From Antedon bifida (Eukaryota; Echinodermata; Crinoidea; Comatulida; Antedonidae): a DNA stretch of 64,000 nt. The stretch covers positions 3,350,501 to 3,414,500 of the forward strand of contig OY727094.1 in the NCBI GenBank assembly GCA_963402885.1, read 5' to 3'. A program made the translations under genes and the position numbers. The notes under the pieces were generated by a model. That model did no database searches, was not told the DNA's origin, and saw only the letters and a list, made by a program, of their open reading frames with translations. Positions 1 to 13,243 of this stretch are shown here, in pieces (the first letter of the stretch is position 1; each line of letters begins with the position of its first letter).

Positions 1-62
1 GGCATATTAAGCAGCAATCTTGTTAATACATTTTTTCAGGGTACAAATACATCTTTAAACAG
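1..62. repeat. Possible end fragment of a TTAA-type MITE
   Basis: The stretch around 30-60 (TTTTTTCAGGG, then ACAAATACATCTTTAAA) resembles the right end of the element at 47338-47691 (TTTTTCAGGGGGACAATACATCTTTAAA). It lies in the intron before the first visible TTC28 exon and is cut by the window edge, so only one end can be seen. Low confidence. Confidence 0.3.
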
Positions 63-134
63 CAATGCTTTTAAATGTTTATATACAACACAAAATATAT
101 AGATCTAACTTTTTTTGTTTTCGTCTTCTTTCAG

Positions 135-3100
135 GAGATCAAGAGGGAGAATGCCGAGCCCATGGCAACCTTGGTTCTGCTTATTTTTCAATACGTAACT
201 TCAAGGATGCGTTAACGCACCACCGATTCCAATTGGTGCTAGCGATGAAGTTGAAAGACCGGACTGTAGCAGCTTTAGGATTAAGTAGTTTAGGTATGTA
301 CTTAAGAGTAAGAAAAGAGTTTAATATTTAGTGAATTGGTAGTGCACAAAATCATTGAAACTTTTTTTTCAATATTTAGTCAACTGAAAATGTTGTGACT
401 TATAGAAAATCACTTTAATTTTCCACTAATACGCTACTACAATGATAATGTTCACACAATTTTTTTTTTCGTCATACACTAAAATGCTATATAACTCCAT
501 GGGTCTGAACAGGGCCTTAATTATCTTGTTTTTTTTTTCCACAGGTCATGTTTACACATCAATAGGAGATTACCCAAATGCGCTATCAAGTCACAAACAA
601 TGTGTTATGTTAACACAGCAATTAAACGACAAACAATTTGAGGCACGTGAAACGGGTGCAGTTGGCGCTGTTTACCTGGCACTCTCAGATTTTGAAAATG
701 CTCTAGAATGTCATCAAAAGCACCTTGAGATTGCGAGAACACTTGAAAACAAAAGTGAGGAAGCGAGGGCGTATAGTAACCTAGGTAGTGCGTATCATTT
801 TAATCGTGATTTTTCACGCGCGATGCAATTTCATAATAATGTTTTGGTAATCGCAAAAGAACTGCAAGATAGGACTATAGAAGCGAGGGCTTATGCTGGG
901 CTAGGCCATGCTTCAAGATGCCTGGGAGATTATTCCAGGGCTAAGGAGTGTCACGAACAGCAGTTAAACATTGCCTTGAGTACTAAGGATAAAACTATGG
1001 AAGGTAGAGCATGTTCAAATCTTGGTATTATTAATCAACAACAGAGTAATTATGAAAACGCTTTAAAGCTTCATAAAGCACATTTAACGATTGCGTCTGA
1101 GCTTAATGATAGAGCCGGTATGGGCAGAGCATTTGGAAACATGGGAAATGCATACAGTTCTCTCGGACAGTTCGAACAAGCTGTCAAATACCATAAACAA
1201 GAGTTGGCTATCTCGAAAGAGGTCAATGACCTTGGCGCAGCGGCTTGCACTCATGGTAACTTAGCGGTGGCGTATCAATCGCTGGGAATGCACGAGAAAG
1301 CTTTAGAACATTATCATTTACATTGGAGTCTTGCTCAAAAACTCAAAGATGAACCAAGCATCGGAAGAGCATTAAGCAACCTTGGGAACTACCATTGTTC
1401 ACGCGGGGAGTTTACTCACGCCATTCCATTTTACGAACAATACCTTAAAGTGTGTAAGAAATTGAAAGATTACAGTGGTGAAGGTAAAGCCTGCCATAAC
1501 TTAGGCTATTCTCATTACTCAATGGGAGATTATAAAGAAGCCGTCCAATATTATGAAAAAGACTTAGATATCGCAAAGGAATTGCATAATAAAATAAGTA
1601 TGGGTCGTGCATACTGTAATCTAGGGTTAGCGTACAGGACTTTGAGAAACTTTGATGAAGCAACGGAGTGTCAGAAATATTTTCTAACAATTGCACATCT
1701 TTTGAAAAATGCTACTGGAAAGTTTCGTGCCTTGGGGAATCTTGGAGATATCTGTATGGCACAATCGGACACAACTGGTGCTATTAAATTTTTTGAGCAG
1801 CAGTTGATTTTGGCAAAACAGGTTAAAAACAGAACACTTGAAGGAAATGCGTATGGAGCGTTAGGGGGTGCTAACAGGAAACTCAGAAAGTATGATAAGA
1901 GTTTGAGTTTTCACACGCAAGAATTGACAATTTACCAAGAGATTGGAGATGTCAAAGGTGAATGTAAAGCACAGGGTCATTTAGGTGCAGTGTATATGTT
2001 GATTTGCAAGTTCTCAAATGCTTTCAAATGCTATAGAGAACAATTAGAGCGTGGACAAGACCTTCACGATCATGCCATACAAGCTCAAGCGTATGGCAAT
2101 CTTGGAATCACAAAGATGAACATGAATCAATTCGACGAAGCTTTGGGATATTTTGAAGAACAGTTAAACACGCTCCAACACGTTGTTGGTAACACGGCGC
2201 TCGGTGATCGCGGTCGAGCTTACGGGAATATGGCCGAATGTTACGAATCTTTAGGAGATTACGACGAAGCTGTCATTAATTATGATAAGTATCTTGTGAT
2301 TGCACAGAAGACAAATAACGCAGCGGAACAAGATAAAGCATATCTAGGACTCGGTACCATCCATAGAACGGTCGGCAACCTTCAGCAAGCGCTTTTCTGT
2401 TTTGAGAAAAGGCTAATGGTTGCTCATGAGCTGGAGAATGGCACTGCTAAAGGCAGTGCATATGGTGAGCTTGGGTTCTTGCATAGTTTAATGGGGAACT
2501 TTGAACAAGCTATCTCCTGTTTAGAACATCAGTTGCAATTGGCAAAGGATACGAAAGACAAAGCTGCCGAAGCCGATGCAGCTTGTGGTCTTGGAGGAAT
2601 CTACCAACAAATGGGTGAATTTGAAAAGGCCATTGATTTCCATCAGGTTGATCTTGAGATTGCAGAACAGACCCATAATTTAGCTTGCCAAGGTCGAGCG
2701 TTTGGAAATCTTGGAGTAACAAATGAATCGCTTGGGAATTACCAGAAGGCAGTGATGTATCAAGAACAGCATCTGAGTATTGCTGCTCAGGTAAATGATC
2801 ATGTTGCCAAGTGCTTGGCTTACAGTAGTCTTGGACGAATACACCATGCACTAGGTGATTACGAGAAAGCTGTAACGTACCTCCAACAAGGTCTACAAAT
2901 TGCTGATCAATTAGGACGTAAAGAAGATGAAGCTAAGATCAGACATCGACTCGGCTTAGCACTCTGGTCCAACAAAGAACTTGAAGAAGCACAACATCAA
3001 CTTTATCGTGCTGCTGACATCTTTGAAGGCTTACGCCGTGAGATTCAAAATGGCAGCGAGTATAAAATCTCGTTATTTGACACTCAGAGTGCTTGCTACC

Positions 3101-6100
3101 AAGCCTTACAGAAAGTTCTAGTTGAGTTAAAACGCACAGACGAAGCTCTTGTAGTTGCAGAACGTGGTAAAACGCGGGCCTTCATTGACCTCCTTCTAGA
3201 GCGACAGATGGATAGTACAGAGGTAACAGACACTACTCCATTGACTAAAGATCAGATATTGGATGCAGTAAATCAACAGGAATCAGCTGTCTTGTATTAC
3301 TCCATAGCAGCTGGTCACTTGTATAGTTGGCTCATAACACCAAACAAAGGTAAGCATGTTCAGAGTTGAATACAGTAGTTTGTCAATGATTTGTCCTGTT
3401 TTATGTAGCCTTTTGCCCCTGTAATGTGCAAAGGTTTGATTTATTTGATTGTCTAGTATTTTTGGATTGAAGATTGATTTGCGACAGATCAAGTTTCCAT
3501 TAAAAGTGTAACATTTTTGTTTACATTGTAATGTAATGTAGATTTTGCCTTTCTTTCAAGAAATAAGATTAAGAATTTGTATTGCTATTAAAAAAAATTA
3601 ACTTGAAGAATTTATAGCTAGGGTTTGTTTAAATGGTTATGTATGAATGTGCTTCTTTTGTGTTTGTATTACTATTGTTATTTCTGTATTTTTTTCAACA
3701 TCATTGACATTTTATTTTCAATAATTTTAGGTATTGTAAAATTCCACAACTGCAATGTGAATGATCTTGAGCTGGACAATATAGGTGATGCAGCCGATGG
3801 TGAAGTGATGCCAGTAAACACTGCCATTGACCTCACCACAACCACCAACTTTGATCATTACATAATGCACGCAAGAGAAGCCCTTGGCGTTGATTGTCCA
3901 GGGAACCAGAACAGAACCGGTGACATCACCAGTGAAACAGAGAGCGAGGCAGACGATCTTCTCCAGCAACATCTGGATGAACTCAGTGGCAAGATCTCTG
4001 TCGATGGAGATAAAGTTGCGTTCTTGCGGATGGTGAATCGTAGCAGTAATCGCAGCATCAGCAGTATGATGTCACATTTTAGTGGTAGTCTTGGTATCAA
4101 TGGCACAGTGGTTGCTCAGTCAAAAAAGAGGTCTTGGTCTGGTCGACCTCCTCTAAGGGTGCTCTACGACATCCTTATTGGTCCAATGAATGAGGCTTTA
4201 ATGGATTCACAGAGAGAAGAAGGTGGACCGTCAAACTTGGTGCTTGTTCTAGAAGGTACTGTATAAAACATACTTTATAAATATAAACATCTATGAGCCG
4301 TACATTATATTCAGTGTGGACGTGAGCTTAGTCTGGACAGAGATGTAAAGTTTTGATAAAAGAAATGTGTAATGAGATGAATTGTATGAAGTAGCATCAA
4401 TAATAGTAAAAGAAATATTAAGTTCATAGTAACATTTAAGTTAAATTACTAAATATAAATATCTTTTTCAGGTGATCTTCATCTTGTACCATTTGCTGTC
4501 CTAAAAGGCAGTTCTCCAAGTCATTGCTTGTACCAACGATTCAATCTACGCGTCATACCGTCCCTCCGATCACTTTGCTCAAAGCCCAATGCAAGAGGTA
4601 CAACAACTAACCACACAAGTCCAGCTTTGGTTGTTGCTAACCCTATGCTGCCTCAAAATGTTACAGATAGATGGGGATGGGGGGTGCTTCCAAATGCTGA
4701 ACAGGTTAGTAGATTTACTTTTTATCAAGACTGGATTACAAATGGACAAACAATTTAAATGTAGCATGTTGCTGATTGATGAGGGCAGATAACTAATTCA
4801 GTAGAACCCTTCCTGTGGGAACACTATGGTAAACCCCTATTCAAAGGAAACCTTTTATTGAGTCCCGAAGGTGTCCCCTTAATAGGAGTTCTACTGTACA
4901 CAAATACATGGTCTTTATGAAATATATTGTATTTTCATGGCTGTTTACAGGAAGCCTTGGTAGTGTGTGAGCAAGTAGGAGTGAAGCCACTGATTGGATC
5001 ATCTGCAACTAAAGAGGCAATTCTTGAGGCAATATCAGGAGCAGAATGTATCCACTTAGCTACACATGTCTCGTGGAAGCTGTCTGCGCTTGTTCTGTCT
5101 CCTGGTGGGCAGGAGCAAAATGCTAAAACCAACAGGTAACTTTCTTTAAGATTACTCTGTGATGAAGATAGTTTAAAATTTGTAAAAGAGATTCTTATGG
5201 GTTTAATTTAAGCTTTCACCACCTAAGCTCCAAGCTGATCTTTTAATTTACCTTTTTCGTTTTTACCTGTGGATCTTGTAGATAACATTAATTCAAGGAG
5301 TATAGATTCTTTACCAGATTGTAATAGATTTAGTGCATGCTGTCCAGTTCTTGACATTTTAAGACTTAAATTGTGAAACGAAACTACAACTAAAAATTCT
5401 AAATGCCAAGATGTTTCTGTATTATAGAAATGGACAGATGTTACCTGAACGTATGGACCTGAATGACAGTGATGATAGTGATATGGAAAGTAACGCCGAC
5501 ATGCCAGCACTTTCGGAGTTCTTACTTTCTGCTGCAGACATTCTCGATCTTCAATTATCTGCCAAGCTTGTGGTGTTAAGTGCATATGGCAGTTATGGGC
5601 GCAGTGGAAAAATCAATGCTGAAGGATTAATTGGCCTAGCAAGAGCTTTCTTAGCAGCTGGAGCTCAGTGTGTCCTTGTTCCTCTCTGGTCTGTGCCAGA
5701 GCTTGCCACTAAGATCTTTATGAGGTCTCTTTATGAAGGATTGTTACGCGGCCTTAAGGTCAGCAGTGCCATGAGCGATGCAATGCAGAAGGTGCAAGAG
5801 ACGAAGCAGTTTACACATCCGTCCAATTGGGCCGGTTTTATGATCATTGGCAGTGATATTAAGATCAGTAACAAGAGCACAATGTTTGGTAATGCTCTGG
5901 CTGATCTTGTGACAACCCCTGGAAAATGCCGTGAATCTATGAGGGTACTTCTACATTTGGTAAGTCATTTCCTTTATTAAAAAAAATTAAACGCACCTGA
6001 ATCAGGTTAACCTTTGTAGTGAACTGTTGATTTATATGGCTTTTCTATTGTTGACGTACAGATTGAGAAATCTTTACAAAGAATAAATCGTGGACACAAG

Positions 6101-9100
6101 AATCCAATGTACACAACAAAACAGAGCATCATTAAGAAGGTTGGACCAGTGATTGGATGGCAGGAACTACTCAAGTCTGTTGGATTCAGGTTTGAAGAAC
6201 CAGCCAATGGCATGCCGCCATCCGTCTTTTTCCCAATGTCTGATGCTGGAGATAGACTTCTACAGGCCAGTACAAGTTTACAGGCCTTATTAGGTTAGTT
6301 TTTAAAATATGGACATTTTGTATAAGTATATCTGTAAAAATATTAATCTCATGCCTATAGCTTAGTGAACACACAATGGTATGCTGGGATTTTCCAATTA
6401 GAGGGCACAGTTGCAGACTGTCCTATTTCTATTTTCCAACTACTGTTCAATCTAAAGCTCTTTCTACACTATAAAACCAAGTTATGTGCCCATATATGGA
6501 CATGATGATGTCATATCACTACCATATTTGGGCATATCACTACCATATTTGGGCACATCACACTTTTTTAGTTTGATAGTGTAGACAGACCTTTAGACAG
6601 TGTAAAATGTTTGAGAATATCTAAAATACAGTAAATATAAAAGCATTATGTAAAACTAATTTCAAATTTGGATGGCAAATTGTCATTTATATCATTTGCT
6701 CTTATTTTTTGTTGATGATCGAATTCAAACCTATTTTTTATTCTTCCTAGGGTTATCTTCAACCTCGACGATGGCGCTGTCTAAACTTCTAGTTCACCCA
6801 GAAGCTGCTGATGAAATCATTCAAATGGTAAATGCTTAGTTTATTTGTGGATTGAAATTGAAACACTTGTCTAGTTGCTAACCTCTGATCTACCACAATC
6901 ATGGAGTTGGATAAATTAAAATATCTGACCAATCACATGCATTTAATAATGACACAAGACAGGACTGCAACTGCAGTTGTGTTATTTGTACATTTTATTT
7001 TGAACATTGCTTTTAAATCACTGGCAAACATTCTTAGAAGATTGTGTGTTGTCAAATTTACAATAAAAAGATAACAAATGGAGAATAATTATTATAATGT
7101 GTGTAGGTACTACAAACTGCCAAATTCAAACTGTATATTACAAGAAGTCATTAATTTAAGAGGCATTATATTTTGTAATGAATGTTGAGTGAAATTTAAC
7201 TTAAATCAGGAGTTGCTATAAATTCATTTGTATTATTGTTACACTTACCACACAGCAACAGTTGTAATTGTATGGTTTTTGTTAATACAGTCTACAGATG
7301 GTTTTAATATTATTGGTGATGATAAAAAAACAGGAAGAAATTAATTAAAAACTATTTGCTGTTCAATATTTACATGAAATGCATTTACCACAGGAACATT
7401 TATAGTTATACATAGCGGAAAGAATAATGTGTTTTTTATATACTGTATAATGAGCCTGTTGTAGATTATAGAAACACCTATTTAAACTTCAGTTATTACT
7501 TTACATGAACCTGTTCAATGAAATTCATATTTTAAAATTTATGTTTTAATTTTTTTCATTGTATAAGCTTTGTGATGGCTTCTTTTAATTTTGTTTTTTC
7601 ATAACCTGTGTATAATTTCTAATAACCATTATTCTAATGTATACAATACCAAAACTTTTCTGAACTGTATTTTATATTTTTATAAAGTTTACAAAAAAAT
7701 GCGTGCCCATATATGGATATGATAATGTCATATCACTAACATATTTTGGCATATCACTCTACCATATTTGGGCACATCACACTTTTTTTTGTCAAACTTT
7801 GATAGTGTAGACAGAGCTTAAGAGGCAAATAAATACATGATAAAATATATTAGTTGTGGGGCCATAGCAACATTTACAGAGACACCTGTGTTTAAGTTGT
7901 CTTTGCTAATAAATGTTTAAATACAATAAAGATTTTATCATAATCTAATTAGGATGTATTAATATTATCATGTTCATAAACAGTGTTCTTTTTATATATA
8001 CATTTTTATATATCTATAAATGCAGTTCTCAATCCCAAACCACATAGAGAATTTTTATTGTGTCCTTTATCCTCTTGTATTAAATTGATATAATGTAATT
8101 TCAACACAGATCCGACAAGTGTTAGAAAACTATTCCCGTGATAAAGAAGGGCGTGAAGTCGGCATTCAAGTTCCCATCAACACAAAGCTGTGGAGAACGC
8201 CTGGATGTCACGAACTGCTTGCGTCTCTCGGTACGTTTTATTTTAAGTGACGTTATTAATTACCTACGTGCTACGGGGATTATGCGATACCTTTGGGTAT
8301 TCTAAATTGAATGTGTCCCATCAAATATATATGTTATAATATTCAATTTCGAGTGAATATATTTCATTTAGAATGGAAACTGGATTTCAAGCATTTGAGT
8401 ATAGTAAATATTAGAATATATTTTATAAAAGAAAAATACAAAAGAATATATTGTAAAAGTATATATAAAGTTTATATATAAGACCAGACAATTCTGGCTT
8501 ATGAGTTAAAATAGTCGATTACAATTCTATTTCATCTTGTAATACGTGGTTATGAGATTGTTGTGAGTTCTATTAGAATGATATTTGAAACTGAAAATTA
8601 GAAATTTAAAATGAGGTCAACAAACCTTATGACCCACATATATATTTCAAAACATTGTTTATTTTTTTTAATTTATTTTTTATTATTTATTATGTCGTAG
8701 GGTTTGATTTGATTGATGTGGGGAAGGAAGAGGTTTTGTTGATCACTGGCAAGCAAGTTAGTCGGCGAATGCTTAATTACATTCTTCAGTCTTTGCTCGC
8801 AATATTTGGTAAGTACAACGTCGCTTGGTTTATTTTAAAACATTTTTATTATATCGTTGAAAAAAAATGTTTAAACATTTGCTCCTTTTCTGAATTAATT
8901 TGTACTTGATACTAAGTACAAAGAAAATAAGTAATTCTCAGGTGCGGACCCATGACTTCCAGAGCACTAGCCTGTTGCTCATAGCACTAGACCACCAAGC
9001 TTGCCCTGATGGCTAGGCTCAGATTTAAGCCCAGGTAGGCCTACTGCACCAACAAGATGATAATTTGCAAATTTAATTTCCCATTGTCACTAAACATCAA

Positions 9101-11594
9101 ACATTACCTTAAATAAAATATACTTAATGTTAGCTAGGAAAGAGTAAAGCTCTGTCTATACTATCAAACTTTATGTGACAAAAAAAATGTGATGTGCCCA
9201 TATATGGACATGATGATGTCATATTACTACCATATTTGGTCATATCACTACCATATTTGGTCATATCACTACCATATTTGGAACTGCCTTCACTTTCCCA
9301 CGTTGGTATCGACATGTAACAACTGTCTAAATTTAGCATTTCACCCAGGTTACTTATTCCAATTTCAGATAAAAATTCAATATTTGCAAAAGATATGCAA
9401 ACATTAGAATTCATCTGAAATAAATTTTTGTGAAAGGTTCGTATGACATGTGACAATAAAATGGATTCTTAATTTCATCGGTACTAAGATTCAATTCATT
9501 TGAGTTGACTTTCAATCTGTATTTTTTACCATAATTATGGTATTCTCCAATCCCTTTTTTTCATTTTCAAAATTATGTATACAGTATCTCCATTTTATTC
9601 TACAATTATTTTAAAATTATCAACGGTACTCTTACATCTGTATTGTTTGAATATTATTATAACTTTGTTTACACTTTTTTTACACTTTTTTGTTCTTTTA
9701 TATTGTCAAAAACAAAATATTGTTGGTGTGTTTGTCTTAATCTTATACAACTTCAAGTACAGCGCATTGACAGCCTCCTTTTGATAACACTCAACCCATC
9801 CAATCTGGTTTTTTTTTTTCAATCTCATTTTATTTTTAAGCATTTTTTTCTTAATTATATATTTCTGAATTGTAGAAAATTTTTATTTTAGAAACAATTT
9901 TATTTTATTTTATTTTTTTTTCAGATCCAGCTGCTGCTCCTACATCTCTACCACTAGAAAGATCATCATCGATGGAAAGTATCGGTTCTTCTCATTCAGG
10001 CACATCAATGTCAGGATTATCTGGAAGATCTATAGGTGCCATGTCCGGACAATCCATCATTTCCAGTCACTCCATCACTGGAACGCCACCGATGCCTCGC
10101 AAACCTGCCGTTGAACGTACCGTCAAGAGTTTGAAGGCAAAACGGAGACTGCCGATTCAAACATCCACGCCATTGAGTACAGGCTTGTACAACAGAATGC
10201 CACTAAAAGCAAATCGCAACACTCCATTGGCACCAATCACAACTCCTGTTACTAAACTCCCGGCAAAGTCGATCAAGTCTGAAAATAATCTTTCATATGA
10301 AGGGTTAAGGAAGACTCCTAATGTTCCGACAGTGGCGCCAAACATCGCATCATTGTTGTACGACGTTGATGAGAACAGTTCACAAGTGTCAGTTGGAAAA
10401 TTGGGTAGAAATGGAACTTTGGATGTTCTACCAGTGAGATCACCTTACTCGTCTAAGGAATCGCTTCTTTCAAACGGCAAGTCTTCCAAGAATATCATTG
10501 GAAATGTTAATCTTGGATTTCAGAGCGATGAGGATTTGCATACCTTGAAGCAGTCATCACCAGCAAGAAACAAACAACCCGTTACCAGACAAAGCCCTAT
10601 CGGTAGTGCTGGCCACAGGTTTATAGAAGATGAACCAAGTCTTAGAAGTACAAAGGTGCGTGGATCTGGAGACGGTGTCATGAGCACTTCAAGTCCACGT
10701 AGAAAAGGCTCAAGATCATCATCCTCCAGCGAAAGTGACTCATTTGTGATGAAAATATTGAAGGATACAATGCCACATATGCATGCTGTTGATGTCATGC
10801 AGCAGATGGGAACCAGGTCTAAAAAGCCTTCTTATGAGTCTGTGACCGCCGACATTGAAACAAGTTTTTCAGCAAAGGCTAGCGAGTCTTTAAAAAGCAT
10901 TTCTGAATCGCGAGTAAGTGATGTTGAGTATGTTGACTTAGGAGAGAGTACATCAAAACCATCGCTAAGCTCTAACCATTCCGTAAATAAGATCAACAAA
11001 TTGAATACAAAGCAGAAAGTTCAGAAAAAACTGGAGAATAGCAAGAAGATTGAAAGCAGCAAAGGAAATGTTGCTTTGAAATCAAAGCCTATGGCACCAT
11101 ATATCAAGCCGAATCCACCAAATGGATCCGGTGAAAGTCCACTCCAATATAAATCACCTCCAAACTATAAAGAAGCCATCAACAGGAATAACTCTAATGT
11201 CTCATCACCTAGGAAAGGATCCAGCGGGCCGACATCTCCACCAAACTATTATTTAAACCGTCCTGGAAGCTCACAAAGTACTAACAGCAGTATATATTCT
11301 TCCACGTCATCCATTCCAAGCGTCATCCATGTACCACCGATGACTGTAGCAAACAGGAGAGGTAGCGTAGACTCCACGTGCTCAGGTAACTCGAGCGCTC
11401 CTAGTGCGCCCTCACCAACTTGTAGTAATCACAGTGCTACAAGTGGACAATCGAGACAAAGCTCGTCCAATTATTCAACGAGCATGAATCCATTGAACGG
11501 AAGTGCAAAGATAAATGGCGTGCCTTTTAGAACAGTACGTTCACCTCGAGGGAAGCCTGTTTTACATAAGGAATTGCGATCGTCACAGTGTTAA
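135..11594 (+). CDS. TTC28: TTC28 orthologue, 3' part (TPR repeats + CHAT domain); 5' exons lie outside the window
   Basis: Eleven exons: 135-293, 545-3349, 3731-4255, 4472-4704, 4951-5135, 5428-5959, 6062-6293, 6751-6827, 8110-8230, 8701-8808, 9925-11594. All introns are GT-AG and the lengths sum to 2,215 codons including the stop plus two bases of a split codon. Exons 1-2 encode about 20 TPR units of roughly 40 residues (pattern NLG..Y...G.F..A...H..L). Exons 2-6 encode the CHAT (caspase-like) domain: LERQ end of the helical part, GDLHLVPFAVLKG, HLATHVSWKLSALVLSPGG, then LVVLSAYGSYGRSGK and HPSNWAGFMIIGSD. The HLATHVSWK, GAQCVLVPLWSVP and GFDLIDVGKEEVLL stretches match what I know of vertebrate TTC28 closely. 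The last exon gives a Ser-rich, disordered tail ending in SSQC. TTC28 is a large cytoplasmic protein linked to the midbody and cytokinesis in mammals. The usual CHAT cysteine is replaced (SAYG), so proteolysis is unlikely. Call is secure; first exon is missing. Confidence 0.93.
4800..4898. repeat. Small inverted-repeat element in a TTC28 intron
   Basis: The segment begins CAGTAGAACCC and ends GGAGTTCTACTG, so the two ends are near-inverse copies. The interior has related GGGAACAC and GGTGTCCCC motifs. A similar, more decayed sequence lies at about 54640-54790. It looks like a short MITE-like repeat with no coding capacity. Confidence 0.45.
6453..6596. repeat. Foldback MITE family 1, copy A
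   Basis: Terminal inverted repeats of the type GCTCTGTCTACACTATC / GATAGTGTAGACAGAGC enclose two or more copies of a 22-bp-like unit with TATCACTACCATATTTGGG. It lies in a TTC28 intron. The left terminus has drifted slightly. Family members recur at 7685, 9145, 43903, 44518, 45369 and 53311. Confidence 0.75.
7685..7821. repeat. Foldback MITE family 1, copy B
   Basis: It shares the CCCATATATGGA, TATCAC and ACCATATTTGGGCACATCAC core and the GATAGTGTAGACAGAGCTTA right end; the left terminal repeat is worn. It sits in the 1.28-kb intron between TTC28 exons 8 and 9. Confidence 0.7.
8938..9010 (-). repeat. Degenerate tRNA-derived SINE head
   Basis: Read on the minus strand, it carries a box A-like TGGTGGTCTAGTGCT and, about 40 bases on, a box B-like GGGTCCGCACC. 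This is the spacing of the tRNA-related head of a SINE. Neither box is perfect and no 3' tail is clear, so it is an old fragment at best. It lies in the last TTC28 intron. Confidence 0.4.
9145..9281. repeat. Foldback MITE family 1, copy C (right end missing)
   Basis: It begins TAAAGCTCTGTCTATACTATC and runs through CCCATATATGGACATGATGATG and three CATATCACTACCATATTTGG units, then stops without the right terminal inverted repeat. It is in the last TTC28 intron. Confidence 0.7.
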
Positions 11595-12642
11595 ATTGAA
11601 GACACAGTTGATAGCGATTTATTCACTTCATTTTTTATAAGCAGTTACTCAAGGGATATTTATATTACAGATTGATTTGATGAGGTGATTAGTGATTTTA
11701 ATAATATGTTTTACATTTTTTTTATAATGATTGTATACTTTTCATTAAATATTTCACTCCTAGCAGAGCTTCTGCAACTGTTGGCAAAACTTGCAGATTG
11801 TATTTCATTCCTTATAAGTGCCTATTACATTTTAATGTCATAAATTATGGGTGCTAATATGACTCTTCTAGCAATGTGCTTGTTAAGTCTTGGTGCCTCA
11901 TGACATAAAAGCCTTTGTAATTACCAAAGGTTGGTTGGTGTTTTCCATTTGTTCAACTTCCAATATATGCCAAATCTATTACGGTAGAACTGTATGTTAT
12001 TTTCCTATCTTAGTTAAGCAATACATTTTCTGAAATGTTTTCCAATTTCTTTCATATTTATAACAAATATGGATGATACACTTAATTATTAGTATGTTTG
12101 TCTTTCTTGTATATTTTTAAAATGTGTGTACCATCATTACTGATGTAAACTTGTATGTTAATATGTATATTAATGACTCGACCCGCCGAACTGTATTTTA
12201 TTAAGAGTGGTTTAAGTGTCTGGATAAAAAGACACAAATTGTACAAAAAAAAGTAATGATTTTTGTATCTTAATATGTAAATATTTAAATATAACCTTGA
12301 AATGAGATTGTTATTTTATTGTAAAAACTGTTTGTAGTGGCCATCCATGTTTTTAAAATAATTATTGCGTGTATTTTTAAAAGTATTATTATAAGTTGTT
12401 TGCTCTTAGTATCCAAGCCTTGCGTCATTTTGCCTTTTATACATTTTTTTTAATAGAACATAAATTATAATAATATTCAGAGATTACTAATTTGATATAA
12501 ATTGAAAATGTATATTACTATAACTAATAACTATTCTTCACAGACAGGCCCATATTAGGGATGTATGTTATACATTTAAATACTAACACTAGGTATAAAC
12601 ATGTGATCTGAATTGTTTTAAAAGTCAACACAACTTCTTTTC
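11595..12642 (+). other. TTC28 3'UTR and downstream spacer
   Basis: AT-rich sequence following the TTC28 stop, with no credible coding frame. An ATTAAA near 11743 could be a polyadenylation signal, but I see no perfect AATAAA close to the stop, so the transcript end is uncertain. Confidence 0.5.
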
Positions 12643-12808
12643 AAGCCGATTTTCCACTAGGCGAATTTGTTCGCCCGAATCGAAAGCATCAGCTTATACG
12701 CATGCGTAGAGAAGGAGTTGGAAGATGGAAACATGAATACGCATGCGTATAAGCTGACGCTTTCGATTTTTGTTTTCGCGCGAACAAATTCGCCTAGTGG
12801 AAACTCGT
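12643..12808. repeat. Foldback element with long inverted arms
   Basis: Left arm about 12643-12707 (TTTCCACTAGGCGAATTTG through GCTTATACGCATGCGTA) is repeated in inverse at about 12738-12806 (TACGCATGCGTATAAGC through CAAATTCGCCTAGTGGAAA), with a loop of about 30 bases. Arms of some 60 bases match with few differences and each has its own GCATGC palindrome. It looks like a non-autonomous foldback transposon. The outer CCACTAG/CTAGTGG motif is shared with the elements at 42838 and 53403. Confidence 0.8.
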
Positions 12809-12810
12809 CT

Positions 12811-13243
12811 TTAGCTTGGGTTTATAATTGATTCAACATATGCAACATTATACTTTTGCTCTCAAGTGGAAATGCATTAAACTAAATTGAAAGCCATAGA
12901 TTATGTACTCGCGAATTGATAACACATTCTGCTACTTAAATGAAATTGTTTTTATGATGATTGCTTTACGTTTAAATCTACGAAATATTTCACTTCTATG
13001 AGTAGTTTTAAAATCATTTTCTTACTGAAAATATAGTTTAATAATTATTTGTTCTGTTATGAGTTCGATTTGGGTGCTGGTTAGTAAACGGGCAAATATA
13101 GTATTAAGAAGAGATATTATATAATGTATATAATATATCGGTGAAGTTGAATATATTATTGTGAATGGACTACCTTGAGCATGTTGTATTTAAGTCTAAG
13201 AATTTGGACTATTCTTAATTAAACATCTATTTATACAGATATC
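12811..13243. other. Spacer without recognised content
   Basis: AT-rich sequence with no gene, RNA or clear repeat that I can support. Confidence 0.5.

Noticed and set aside
1445-2851. Minus-strand open frames opposite the TTC28 TPR exon
   Set aside because: Shadows of the strongly coding plus strand; no similarity to known proteins.
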